From contig JAMPIV010019071.1 in NCBI GenBank assembly GCA_024509875.1, positions 62,001 to 126,000 of the forward strand: 64,000 nt of DNA, in the 5' to 3' direction. This DNA comes from Oreohelix idahoensis (taxonomy: Eukaryota; Mollusca; Gastropoda; Stylommatophora; Oreohelicidae). Shown here one piece after another: positions 53,795 to 64,000 of this stretch. Below the pieces are notes generated by a model. It was not told the DNA's origin. It saw only the letters and a list, made by a program, of their open reading frames with translations, and made no database searches. The position numbers were made by a program, and so were the translations under genes. The first letter of the stretch is position 1; each line of letters starts with the position of its first letter.

Positions 53795-53980
53795 GCTCAG
53801 GATAGTTTCTGGGGGCCTCCTTTGAGACAAAGAAAGAAATGAGCTACTACTTCCCAAGGCATGCCATACAAGGTGACTAATACAAGGTTATGCATACGGC
53901 TGGTAATCTTATCGTGTAAAATGAATTACTGCAATGGTAGTTCCATGCTCCACAGGGAACAAAAGGAAAACTATGACGTT
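53795..53980 (+). repeat. Interspersed repeat, related to 26,090-26,345
   Basis: See the entry at 26,090-26,345 for the shared blocks. This copy lacks the middle part. Confidence 0.6.
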
Positions 53981-54354
53981 GAATACAGTAATATAAGAAA
54001 GAAAACCCTTCATTGGCATAACAACAAATAAGAAACAAAGAGAAGGAACAAAACAACCATGGGTACAGCACATTTAAATTCCAAAACTGATCAAACAAGT
54101 TGCTTTAAATTTTGTAAAATCATCTTTGTAATTTTCAATGTATATTTGATCTTGATTTAAAACTGAATCAAAGGTTTCGCAGGTCTCAACCTTTAAGTAT
54201 GAAGATGGTATTTCCTCACGCGCGTAATTGTTATTTTAGAAAATCAAAGAACCCAACTACACTTGATGCCGGTATTAAACTAAATAGATTGCAGATATTT
54301 GGTTAAAGAGTCTAAATTAATCAATCAGTAACACAATAACAGGTGTATATTTAC

Positions 54355-54404
54355 CTTGACTCTTCTCTTAACTTCAGCAGCAGTGGTTCTTCCTCAGATG
54401 GAAG
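54355..54404 (-). CDS. PPP2R3C: PPP2R3C exon 4 (numbering assumes an unseen microexon 3)
   Basis: A 50-nt exon (16 codons + 2 bases) with acceptor TTTTTACAG and donor TCAAG|GTAAAT. The peptide LPSEEEPLLLKLREESR matches the LP.E.E.LL.KLREESR stretch of vertebrate PPP2R3C. The final Arg codon is split AG|A with exon 5, which confirms the pairing. It starts in phase 0, as expected if an exon in phase 0 at both ends sits between this one and exon 2. Confidence 0.88.
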
Positions 54405-55092
54405 CTGTAAAAACCAAAAAGGTAAAATATCAAAAGTTTAAATTCCACTCAGCAGTTAACCAGTAAATGGTATTTATTTCTAAGCCTTATTTTCCTATTT
54501 CCTTCATATGAACCAAAGCCGTGAGTTCATGTTTACACCCATACATTTTCTCATGACATTATTATCACTTGCAGTCAATTAAAATACACCTGGCATAGTT
54601 AGTTGAAAAGAAAAATAATAATAATACAGCAAAACTTAGCTAGAAACTTATTTGTTGGTACAGTAAATAGTTCAGTCAGGAACACTTATCATGGATAACA
54701 CTCCACTGTGTTGCACCACTGCAGTGTGGATTTATAATAATAATAATAAGCTCGCTCCTCTAGGAGTATGACCACACAACAATGGCTGACATAAGTAATC
54801 AACACCTTTAACAGGAATTTCCCTTTATTAATAAGCACAACACACTCAGGCCTCACACGGCCAACAAATGCATGAAATACAATATAATAATGACATGCCA
54901 GTGTAACTTGCCTTAACAGCTTAATCTATCAGTATCATACACCATAGTACGATTTAACTGAACAAACACTGCAATGACTATCGCTCACCATGAGCGGCTA
55001 AACTGTGACAATGGTACACTCAACTCATTGACAACTTATAAATCTACGGCCTGTAACAAATACAATCTAGACACTACACTGTACTAGACTAA
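54405..55092. other. Intron sequence, no gene; (ATA)n microsatellite at about 54,733-54,750
   Basis: 54,760-55,090 and 55,374-55,720 together form a less AT-rich stretch split by a SINE; they may belong to one older repeat. No coding features. Confidence 0.4.
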
Positions 55093-55373
55093 GAAAGGTA
55101 AAGGTAAAGGAACCCGTTACACGCCCATTGAGGCATATTGGGAATATGGTGTTAGGCCCATATTATCTTGACCGTCGGCACACAAGGGGTGATGTGGTCG
55201 GCATCACGCCGGCCGCCTTAACCTTCCCAGAGTAGCTCTGGTACCCATTTGGGGCTGGGTCGACCCAGGAGCCGTTTGTGGCCTAAAAATTTTTCCGCCT
55301 CATCTGGGGATCGAACCATAGACCACTGCGCTAGGAAGCCAGTGCACTAACCACTATGCTACCGTGGCTCCAA
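55093..55373 (-). mobile_element. tRNA-derived SINE, family 1, copy C
   Basis: Flanked by the 12-bp duplication GTACTAGACTAA (55,081-55,092 and 55,374-55,385). Complement: GGAGCCACGGTAGCATAGTG, box B GGTTCGATCCC, ending in repeated CCTTTA units (AAAGGTAAAGGTAAAGG on the plus strand). Confidence 0.95.
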
Positions 55374-58037
55374 GTACTAGACTAACAACTTAATAATCCA
55401 TCAGACCCGGAATATGGCAAGCACTTATAACAAATAGTCCATGACATGAGCTTCACAGCTAACTTGCTGGCAAAAGGGAAATATCTGCGTCCGACCCGGA
55501 CGCTGGCTAGATCCTCACTGACTACCTTTGCGCCTGATTTCCCGGCTTCCGGTAGTCACATGACTCGCCGGTTTTGCTATACCCGGCGGACTTTTCGTAC
55601 AAACGATGCACTGCGAAATAGCGCAGTGACATTCACAAATATGTGTGCTATCTGCACCTTTCCAACCAGCACTTCAGCAAGCATTGTTGGCTGTCCACAA
55701 GGTAGCAGGTGGCTTTAAAATTAGTCTTTCTTCTCCTATTTTTTGTTGTTGTGGGTCTTGTCTTACTTACGTCTGTTGGTTATATCGGAGCGCAGTTTGT
55801 CATTCAAAAATAAGTGAACTCTGTTAACTGAAATGCTGTGTTGATAGACTCTAAGCCTTGAAAAGGACTACTAGCAGCTATTAGCTAGCATGAAATAGCT
55901 GTGAAAAGCACTAGTCCTGAAAATGACTGCTAGTCCAACCAGCGTTGATAATACTAAGTCCTGAAAAGAACTAACATTATCCTTCTGCTAGCATAAAGCC
56001 CTGAAAAGAACTTGCCCTAAAAAAAGACTCGCCAGCTACGCCAACGCTGCCCGTACCTCCTCAGTGTTCAAGAAAATATTTCCTTCTCTTAGATGAGTTG
56101 CCACCAAAGTCTAACATGTCTCATATATTGTTCTCCTTGGTGTTTGCAAATTTCCATGCCGCGTGCTCTTCCAGCTATCAACCAAATACATGAATCCTGT
56201 TATATCAGGATGCCTTTTTATGCAGTGTGAATTATTTCCAGATAGTTTATGCCTTCTGTAATATTCTGTATTGCTGCTCCAAATTGTGCTTTTTTTTCTT
56301 TACTTTGAGCAGCATAACTTTTGAGGTTATTGTGCTCTTATGTAGCTCCACAGGTGTTCTAATTCTAGGCATCATAACTGGCATGTTGTTTTCCTTTTTT
56401 AAGCAATAGTGAGTTTAAGTCGATGTTGCTAATGTACTGATCAGCTTGTTCCCCTTACTTAACGTCCTTTACTTTTTCAGTCCACTGTTGCCGTAAAGCA
56501 TAATGGGAAGTTGAAGTTTGCTTTCTTGAGCCAAGTGTGTCGCTCTGGCTACCGTGAGCCCACGTTGTTGTAGAATCTCTGTCATGTTACCTATCCATCT
56601 GCCTCTTCCCTGTACCCTGAAACCAGGTCTTCTACTGTTCTAGTTCTAATTCAGTGCACATATTGCAGCCTTGTGTTCTGTTACTTTGTGTTCACAACAT
56701 CTGTCATCCCTTCAATCCATCTACTACCAGGCCTCTGTTTCTGTTTTCTTCCATTATGAGGTCAAATGATCATACTACTGACTGAGATTCATTCTCACAA
56801 GCCATCCAAACCAATTTATTTTTTGTCAATATATTTCTCTGCTTATGGGATGGAAAAACAGTGTCACATGAAATAGCATTCTCCACCCAGAAACGGCCAT
56901 ACAAATATTAAACATAGATTACATATCTGATAATATAGTAATGTGACAGCAGGAAAAGGAGCACACTTATAGATGTATGCAACATTCAACAGCTACTGTG
57001 CTGAGGAGAAGAATGAATTCTTGTCACTGAGGATTAAATGGATACATAGGCCGGAGACAGTCTATGGTAAGAAAATCTTGGTCTATATGGTGATTCTGGG
57101 TTCATGTACCAATATTCAGATAATAATTTAATCCTTAGAACCAAAAACCCCGTGAAAGGTGGATGATCAGATATTCCTATTTCCAGCTCTCGTGCTGAGA
57201 CGAGATCAAAGGTGGCTGACTCTCAGCCAAGATTCTGTTAGCACATTACAAATGACTGGCAGTCACAGCACAATTTTTAGAATAGAACACAGAGCTGAAA
57301 AGTAATAAATAAGTGTACAAGAAAGAATCAAAATATTCCTTTATTTCAGATGTAGTTTGTTATTCTTGAAAAGAAAACCAGTGAGGCACAGGAAACAATG
57401 TGTGATCAGTGAACAATGAACATGCTTAAAAGGGATAGAAACGGTGCTGGTGTAGAAAACTTAACAATATAGAGGAAGCCAAAAGTATGCTACAAGATAC
57501 AGACAGTGGTGACAGTTGTGAGATTTTGTTAAGTTGCAAGGAAGTACGTTTAGAAGTTGACTCTGAAACAGCAATGGTGAAAGTGATATCTGAAGAAGTG
57601 CTGTCTGATACCACACAGAATTTTTAACATGTCCTGTCATATGATGTGTCACTTGAGGAAAGAATGATTCATAGAAAAACTGCATTGGTTTTAAGGCAAA
57701 GCTAGTACAATCGGGCATAAATGCATTTCAACTCTGTGAAAGCAAGATCAGGTTATACTTACAACACTGAAGTACACACAAGTAAAAGAGTGCAAATGGT
57801 GAAATACTGCAGACAACAGAATAGGGAAGTGCTGGTGTGAAATAACTGTCTACCTCAGTCTGCAGGGCACATTATGATGATGATGATGAATATGAACTTA
57901 GTACATTTTTGCATCAATTTTCTTCTTCCTTTGAGCCCATATTCTCACAAAAGTGAGACTGTAAGACTTTTCTTATCCACATAATTAAAGTCACTTCTGT
58001 ATCCCAGAGACTTACTGTGTCATAATGACACAAATAA
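55374..58037. other. Intron sequence without a gene
   Basis: 55,440-55,700 is GC-richer and may be part of an old LTR. 55,860-56,030 holds a loose set of CCTGAAAAGAACT-like words. 57,876-57,891 is a (GAT)n run. The missing short PPP2R3C exon should lie somewhere between 54,404 and 61,237, but I could not find it here. Confidence 0.4.
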
Positions 58038-60301
58038 CACTAGTCAACAAATTTTCAAAAGTTTTTTGTACCAGACATTAAATATATCATTTCTTATTGA
58101 TTTTGACATGCTGATTTCAAATATCATAATGAAATTCACCAATTGGCTCTGGTTTTTTTTTAAATAATGAAGTTATATTACAGTAATACAAATAATGTAT
58201 GCTTGTTTAATTCTCTGGGGTGAACAGCTAGTCTTTCTACTTTAGCATTATAAAAATTGTGGTTACATACTCAATTAATTGATATTTCAACATAAAATGA
58301 TAGAAAAAATAAAAACATTACTTAAAGTTCACATATCATGTTTTAAAAAGGCACATTTGAACCCATTCCGTCATTATTCAGTCGCTGTTCGAGCTCTCTT
58401 TGCTTGCTTCATGTAATCAATCGATGAGGTGTCTCTTGTCACAGTCTAACAGTAATCAGCAAGCATTGAAGGGCTCCAATTGCCTTGATACCTTGTCTCC
58501 ATAGCAGCAATGTCCTGGTGAAATCGTTCACCATGCTCATCACTGACCGCTCCACAGTTTGACGTAAAGAAATCCAGATGAGAATCCAGAAAATGAATTT
58601 TCAAAGACATGGTGCAGCCAAGACTCTTATACTTCAGAAGGAAATTTTCTACAATTTCATTGCAATTATTAGATCTGTTATTTCCAAGAAAATTGTCCAC
58701 CACTGACTTAAATGCTAGCCATGTTGCTTTTTCCTTGCCATGCAACACGCAAAGAAACTCGTCATCATGAAGAAGTTTTCGAATTTGCCTTGACAAAGTT
58801 TTTCATGAGACCCAGCTTAATGTGCAAGGGTGGCAACACAATCTTGCTGGTGTCGACAAGTGCTGGGTTTTCAACGTTCTTACTGCCAGGCTGCAATGAC
58901 TGCCTGATTGGCCAAAGACTTCTGATGTAATGGTCACTTCGTGCACGGCTATCCCACTCACAGAGAAAGCAACAGTACTTGGTGTATCCACCCTGTAGTC
59001 CAAGCAAAAGAGCGACCACTTTTAAGTCACCGCAAAGTGACCAATGATGATGATCGTAGTTTATACACTTCAAAAGCTGCTTAATGTTTTCATAAGTTTT
59101 TTTCATATGAACTGCGTGACCAACTGGAATTGACGGTAACACATTACCATTATTCAACAAAACAGCTTAAGACTCGTCTTGGATGAATCAATGAAAAGCC
59201 TCCACTCTTCCGGTATGTAATTGATTTTGAGGGCTGCCATTAAACCAAAAATGTTGTGGCACGCAGAAAGGTCACCCGCTTTGAAAAAGAATGTAATAAG
59301 CGGCTTCTGGCGGTTCCTATACACAGAAATTGTAACATCTTCTGCCAGGAGATTCCACTGTTGCAATCTGGAACCCAAAAGCTCCGCCTTGTTCTTCGGT
59401 AAATTCAGATCTCTTACAAGATCATTCAGCTCACCTTGGGTTATTAAGTGTGCTTTAGTGGATGTAGTTTGCTCAAAATCTGGGTCGCTTGAGGTTGATG
59501 GTTCAGGACCACCAATGTCCTCTTCTTCATCAGTGGAAGCAGCTGAAAATGATTCTGGCACTTTGGGAACTGGTAGGTCATCGCCATGTGGTACCGGACG
59601 TATTGCAGAGGGGATGTTTGGATATTCCAGAGTCCATTTTTTCTTCTTTGATATGCCTTTCCCAATTGGAAGGACCATGCAAAAGTAACAGTTGTTGAGA
59701 TGATCAGTGGGCTCTCTCCAAATCATTAGGACTGCAAAAGGCATAGCTTGCCTTTTGCCAGTCAACCACAGTTTAAGATGTGCTGCACATGTATTGCAGC
59801 ATATGTGTGGCGCCCAGCTCTTATCTTGATCTCCTATTCTGCAGCCAAAATACAAACTGTACGCCTTCTTAATCACTTTAGTTATATTTCGTTTTTGTGA
59901 TAGAAATGTCACCTCACCACATATATAACAGAAATTATTAGCACTGTTCACACATGTCCTAGGCATTTCTAATTAGGATACTTTGATAAGGACAAACGCA
60001 CTAACTAATGGCAAAATTTTATCAGAGATAAGATATTTATACACAAAGGTGATGTAATCATAGGTAGGATTGCATCATCAACTTCTAGTTACATTTTTAT
60101 TGGTCATTAGAAAAAATTATGCAATCGCCCACAACAGTTGCGTCATATATATAAATTGACCGTAATTAAATAAACTAGTAGCATATATCTTGAAAACTAG
60201 AGCCAATCAACATTTTTAAATGTCATTTTCGTTTTCAGCACACCAAAATTAGTTAAGATCAGCTATTTTCATTTCTGGTACATTTTGGTTGTTGACTAGT
60301 G
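58038..60301 (-). mobile_element. CACTA-like DNA transposon (2.26 kb)
   Basis: Ends are inverted repeats: CACTAGTCAACAA at 58,038-58,050 and its complement at 60,289-60,301. Further blocks match in inverted order with small gaps (TGTACCAGA, then ATTGGCTCT(G/A)GTTTT at 58,142-58,156 and 60,193-60,207), so the terminal repeats are about 120 bp. The flanks on both sides are TAA, a possible 3-bp target duplication. It encloses one minus-strand gene relic. CACTA ends with 3-bp duplications characterise the EnSpm/CACTA group. Confidence 0.75.
58374..59966 (-). pseudogene. Transposase-like protein of the CACTA-like element, broken
   Basis: Starts MPRTCVNSANNFCYICGEVT, with paired Cys motifs CYICGE and HICCNTC that could form a zinc-binding head, then an acidic linker. 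The core has WRLFIDSSKTSLK, ICGDLKVVALLLGLQGGYTK followed by YCCFLCEWDSRAR, and near the end NCGAVSDEHGERFHQDI. I recall closely related multi-copy uncharacterised proteins in arthropods and cnidarians. GDLK...C..C is reminiscent of the TNP2 family. Damage: one base lost at about 59,155 (frameshift), an internal deletion of perhaps 30 codons with frame change near 58,790, and a TAG at 58,446-58,448 with about 23 further codons of recognisable tail. Proposed catalytic residues (Asp of FIDS, Asp of GDLK, Glu of DEHGE) are a guess. Confidence 0.75.
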
Positions 60302-61236
60302 TAATCAATAGACATCCTATTGCCTCACAAGTAGTTTATTGTTTTCAGAAGTAAAATATGTGAGAAGTGTCACAGTAGAGATATTCGCCGAAATATATTT
60401 AGTTGGTTACGCTGTAGAGTGGCAACAGCGTAGAATAGAAAACCCGTTTGGCGAGTCGGGCCAGAACGGAAGAGGATGTAGATTTTTTGGCGCGATTCAT
60501 TCTATGAGATGTCAGCCGTCCTGTTCGGACGTTTGTGCCCTTTGTCAGCGGCTTTGCTGGGATTACATGAATGCCATTCTTGTTCATTGCTTGCCAATTG
60601 TTTCAGGTGTTCAGGATTATTTGTATATTACTAGAATGTGGATGTAATTTCTAGTGGTTTTTTCCTGGATAGTATTTACTTAGAATCTTGCAAGTATGTA
60701 TTGCTTTGCGTCAGTTTTGGTCTTAGCCTTGAGCGATAGTCGTTGTGTGGTCGCTGGGTAGAGTATGTCGGTGACTATTTTTGCTATTAGGTTAAGCTGT
60801 TGATTACGGCAAGTAGTTTGGCATTTTCATTACATTGTGTATTGTATTTTGTGTGTATTGATAGCCGTGTATGGCTTCTGTGTGTGCACATTATTTATTA
60901 AAGGGATCATACCTGCTTTAGGTGTTATTGTATTACTCATGTCAGCTACGGTGTACTGTGGTCATACCTTTGAGACAGCGAGCTAAGAGTCTAGTGTGAG
61001 TGTGCCTTAAATCCATAGCACCAGTAGAGGGGTTTGTTCACACAGCACAAGTAGCCCGGTGTGCTCTGTGTGTGTGCTTTGTACCATTAGATACATATAA
61101 CCTATTCTGATTCAATGTGGAGTGGGTAAAACTTTTCATACAATAACAAAGATTCTTTCAATATGGGTGAATTAGGAGAATACAACTCAAAGGGTTACAA
61201 GTGATACAAATTAAAGTACAAAAACTAAATATTTAC
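60302..61236. other. Intron 2 sequence, possible solo LTR
   Basis: 60,359 begins TGTGAGAAGTGTCACAGTAG and 60,900-61,040 has an AATAAA-like end region and GT-rich words. Composition and layout resemble a BEL/Pao-type LTR, but no matching end or target duplication was found. No coding exon. Confidence 0.3.
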
Positions 61237-61352
61237 CTTTGCATAGAGAGCTGGTTCATTTTTGTGATTATCATTAAGACCCTTCCATTCTTTGTAAAGG
61301 TTTGTGAATATTTCTAATTCTTCATCTTTTGTGGATTTCACATGATTCTCAC
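61237..61352 (-). CDS. PPP2R3C: PPP2R3C exon 2
   Basis: An exon of 116 nt (2 bases + 38 codons) with acceptor TTTTGTAG and donor CAAAG|GTAAAT. Its peptide contains KDEELEIFTNLYKEWKG, matching the conserved N-terminal segment of PPP2R3C (KDEE...F...Y.EWKG in the human protein). It ends in phase 0 after ALYAK. The human protein continues with about eight residues (Thr-Ile-Pro-Arg-Phe-Tyr-Tyr-Arg) before the segment in the next exon I can find, so a roughly 24-nt microexon is probably missing from this annotation or lost. The exon lies about 0.9 kb to the right of the CACTA-like element in the following intron. Confidence 0.85.
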
Positions 61353-62639
61353 CTACAAAATAGAGAAGTTCAAAGTATAAAAACCATGTTAAAACATTTA
61401 CAAAAAAATTACAGGATATGTTTTATGCACTGCAAGAAAGAAGTCAACTTTAATTGTTCAAATATTATCACAAAAAGTGAGCAATGTGGAAAACTAATTA
61501 ATCTTCACACTATGAAATATACTGAATAAACATGCACTTAAAGTTAATACGATGGTTGTTGTTTCCATAGCAATTCCATTTCTGTTTTACCTGTGGCCGA
61601 ACACCATAATGTTATAGTGGACATGCTGTCCAGACTTTTGTGTTTCAGAATTACTGTTTACATGCTGTGTCTTTAGATTTGTTTTCAGTTTCTGACAGTT
61701 ATCAATAGTGATATTATGTCATTGCTCTGATTCACCTACTTTCATGATCAATTTACTGTAGGATTTTTTAGTCCATATTGTACAGTGTGACTTGTCCGGA
61801 GAAGTTTGTTCCCTTAGTGAAAAACCTTGTTTTCCACTTGAAAGGAGGGCAGGAAGATGTCACTGGATGATACAATTGTGTATATGTGAGCAGCATGTGT
61901 GTGTAAGTGAGTGACAGTTTAGCTTGTATATTCTTATTTCTGCTATAGTCATACAAGTTTGGTATTTATTTAATGGTGGAAATGAAGCCCAGTGGGCCAT
62001 CTGTTCGATAGGGCCTTAAAAATGAAGTCAGCGATGCAGCAAAAAGGGATAAGGGTGAGGTATCCTAAACCTGAACCTAATGACCTTGGCGACTTACTGG
62101 GATGATATCAAAGAAGATGGCCCACTGTGCTTCATTTCAACAGTTTAATTTTTATTGTCATTCAGCCTTGCGAGTTAGTAAGAAGTACAAGGGAAACATA
62201 GTAATTTAAAGAGGGTATTATGATTCAGGAGAAAATTGTATGTGATTGTGAGATGATGCTGTAGTCAAAGCAGTTGACAGATGACATGTTTGACAATACT
62301 TGACTAATAGGCTACACTGTCTAGATCAGAGCAGTGGATTCGGACTGTTATTGTATGTTGCATATCCTAAGCTTGCTATTTTTCGGGGGTGAAATGAATA
62401 ACAGTGTTAATATTGTTAGGGTTAGGATTCCTAAACCTAACCCCTTTTTACTGTATCTGAATTATTTTAAAAGGCCGTACCGAACAGATGGCCCACTCTT
62501 CTACATTTCAACCTCTTTCTGATAAGTAATATATTGTGAGTTTATCCAGGAAAAGTTACTGTATTGTAATAAAATGTTGGACCACGCACCATGCCTTACC
62601 ATATCTACTGAAGTTAACATTGCGATATGATGCTCGAGT
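61353..62639. other. Intron 1 sequence without a gene
   Basis: Contains two similar short pieces, GTGGAAATGAAGCCCAGTGG near 61,977 and GAAGATGGCCCACTGTGCTT near 62,114, that read as an imperfect inverted pair about 150 bp apart. Otherwise AT-rich. Confidence 0.35.
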
Positions 62640-62860
62640 TAAATTAAATTGTGATGAAAAGAGGTGAAAGAGACACTCATTAAGGAAGCCAGCTGACAGT
62701 TCTACAAGTCAGTCCTTGTTCTGGAACCCCCAATGTAAGAAAAGCCGAGAGGCTTAATAACATTTATGGCATAAAGAAGGGAATAGGAAGCAAACTAGAG
62801 ATAACAGACATGGAAAGACCTTGAGCGAAAGGCACGGAGCAGGAAAGCGTAGCGTACATT
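62640..62860 (+). pseudogene. LINE C-terminal scrap
   Basis: AAGCCAGCTGACAG... then GTCCTTGTTCTGGAACCCCCAA corresponds to the LINE ending RKPAD..T.Q.L.WNPQ, also seen at 48,090-48,140. GACATGGAAAGACC follows, as at 49,935. Heavily eroded. Confidence 0.5.
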
Positions 62861-63021
62861 TGTTGAAAGTATGGCGTTATTCTGTTAAAGCCCCTTGAAG
62901 GGCTGTGACTGAACCTACAACTTTGAAATATTACCCCATTGTAACCAACTAGGCTACTTGAGATAACCCACAAATCATTCTAGCCATCGCCACATAAAAG
63001 ATTTCGCCTGATATAATATAC

Positions 63022-63076
63022 CTTTCTTCTTCTGGAGGTAATTTCTCAGAGTTTTAGACCACGACATACTGTGCAT
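63022..63076 (-). CDS. PPP2R3C: PPP2R3C exon 1 (start codon exon)
   Basis: First coding exon of the PP2A B'' gamma regulatory subunit (G5PR), which in other animals binds PP2A (and PP5) catalytic subunits. The peptide MSWSKTLRNYLQKKK resembles the N-terminus of vertebrate PPP2R3C (Met-Asp/Ser-Trp-Lys, then Leu-Arg, then a Lys run). Two in-frame ATGs are possible, at 63,076 and 63,067; an in-frame TAA lies two codons before the first. Both have A at -3. The donor is GAAAG|GTATAT, leaving one base (G) that joins GT of exon 2 to make Gly. The choice of start and the assignment of this small exon rest on phase and short similarity, so confidence is lower than for the internal exons. Confidence 0.72.
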
Positions 63077-64000
63077 GTTAATTTAATCTTTCATTCACAC
63101 GGATTACAATTATATGTCCATTCGGTATTTGTTACAAGTGCATTTCAATTTGTTTTGACGGCCATCTTTTAATTTTACTTCCCGGCTTCCATTTCATTGG
63201 CTAAGCTATTTGCAGCGCCTTCTTTCCACTTTCAGGGACGATAACAACGTACCCCTGTCGAGTCTACACCTGCTCGCAGCAAATGTTTTTATCTCATGAT
63301 TCCCTCCCGTGATAGAATCTTGCACAGGCTTGTTTGTTCCACATTCACCTCACCCGCGTGTTCTCGCTACGTCCTTCAAATACTTTAAATAATTCGATAA
63401 AGATCATTACATAGAGGAAATTTAAATCTGAAGTTTAAACCGTAATTTTGATCAGTTCAGTCTGGCTTCTATACTCTCTTTTTTTGTTCTTCATCTAGCT
63501 TATGTGTGATGCGTCAAGGGCGAGGATAACTAATGGTTTTCGGTCCACTGCGTGTATTGCATATTATTAAAGACTGCAATACATATACTCAACTAATAGC
63601 TTCCTTAATATCCACTCTGCTTTTTCCTTGTGGACATTGCTGATTTCCACCGGTATCTATTTTGGGCCACCATCTTCACCACTGTCCATGAGATTTTAGC
63701 TGTTCATCGTTACGGTGAAGCAAAGATAGACAGAAAGATCGTCTATATTTTGAAATACAATCTAATGTACCGACTTATGTTGTGTCCAGTTTAAACAGTG
63801 TGTTCCGTGAAAGAAATAGACAAAATCCGTCTTTATTTATTTATGTTAATCCAGTTGCGTTCGCGTCCTCTCTTTGACCTCCAAGTTCATCTCTGTCCCT
63901 GCGAAGTTTTTCTAATCTAATATTTTGCTGTGATACCCTGTTCAACCAAAACCCATTGAAGGGTTGCAAACGGTTATATTGGGGTATATAGTGTGTTAAC
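63077..64000. promoter_or_regulatory. PPP2R3C: Upstream flank of PPP2R3C, probable promoter region
   Basis: Directly upstream of the start exon on the minus strand. An inverted CCAAT box (ATTGG on the plus strand, 63,195-63,199) lies about 125 bp before the first ATG, and 63,175-63,260 is GC-richer than its surroundings. No TATA box is obvious. No further gene is recognised up to the window end. Confidence 0.45.

Noticed and set aside
55860..56030. Spaced CCTGAAAAGAACT words resembling a repeat array
   Set aside because: Spacing and sequence are irregular; neither a CRISPR-like array nor a clear tandem repeat, and a CRISPR is not expected in animal DNA.
57721..57810. Candidate short exon with CTGCAG acceptor and GTAAGT donor on the minus strand
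   Set aside because: The enclosed codons do not resemble the missing PPP2R3C segment and the length does not keep phase.

Overview
This 64 kb window is animal nuclear DNA. It is AT-rich, has long introns with GT-AG splice sites, and is packed with transposable elements. It holds one recognisable host gene, on the minus strand: the orthologue of PPP2R3C (PP2A regulatory subunit B'' gamma, also called G5PR). I place eleven coding exons, from the start codon near 63,076 down to 7,426. Reading phases agree across every directly joined pair of exons. The 3' exons lie beyond the left edge, and one short exon (about 8 codons, between exons 2 and 4) was not found. I cannot name the species. The mix of elements (a Gmr1-like LTR element, SR2-type RTE LINEs, mariner, Tigger, piggyBac-like, tRNA SINEs) fits an invertebrate metazoan, possibly an arthropod; this is inference.

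Layout, left to right. 1-6,289: a gag-only LTR retrotransposon (minus strand) with a very long LTR of about 2.8 kb; its left LTR runs off the window. 6,290-7,370: a dead LINE ORF2 end. 7,426-7,702: PPP2R3C exon 12 with a 92-bp partial tandem duplication of its acceptor. 8.1-19.1 kb: intron 11, filled by RTE copies carrying nested piggyBac-like, Tigger, TTAA-MITE and hairpin insertions. 19.4-28.5 kb: exons 11 to 7, with relics of an RT, a DD83E transposase and small repeats. 28.5-47.1 kb: intron 6, one old LINE split by an RTE, a 2.4 kb unknown insert and a mariner. The mariner itself holds a SINE and a full-length RTE, and that RTE holds a complete Gmr1-like LTR element. 47.1-63.1 kb: exons 6, 5, 4, 2 and 1, separated by SINEs, a MITE, LINE scraps and a 2.26 kb CACTA-like DNA transposon. 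63.1-64 kb: upstream flank.

Two elements look young. The Gmr1-like element has nearly identical LTRs and an uninterrupted 1,450-codon ORF, and its host RTE has an intact 1,009-codon ORF. The Gmr1-like element (gag-protease-integrase-RT-RNase H order) and the gag-only element share LTR termini and a similar Gag start, so the first may supply enzymes to the second. Target-site duplications could be read for most insertions, which allows their order to be reconstructed.
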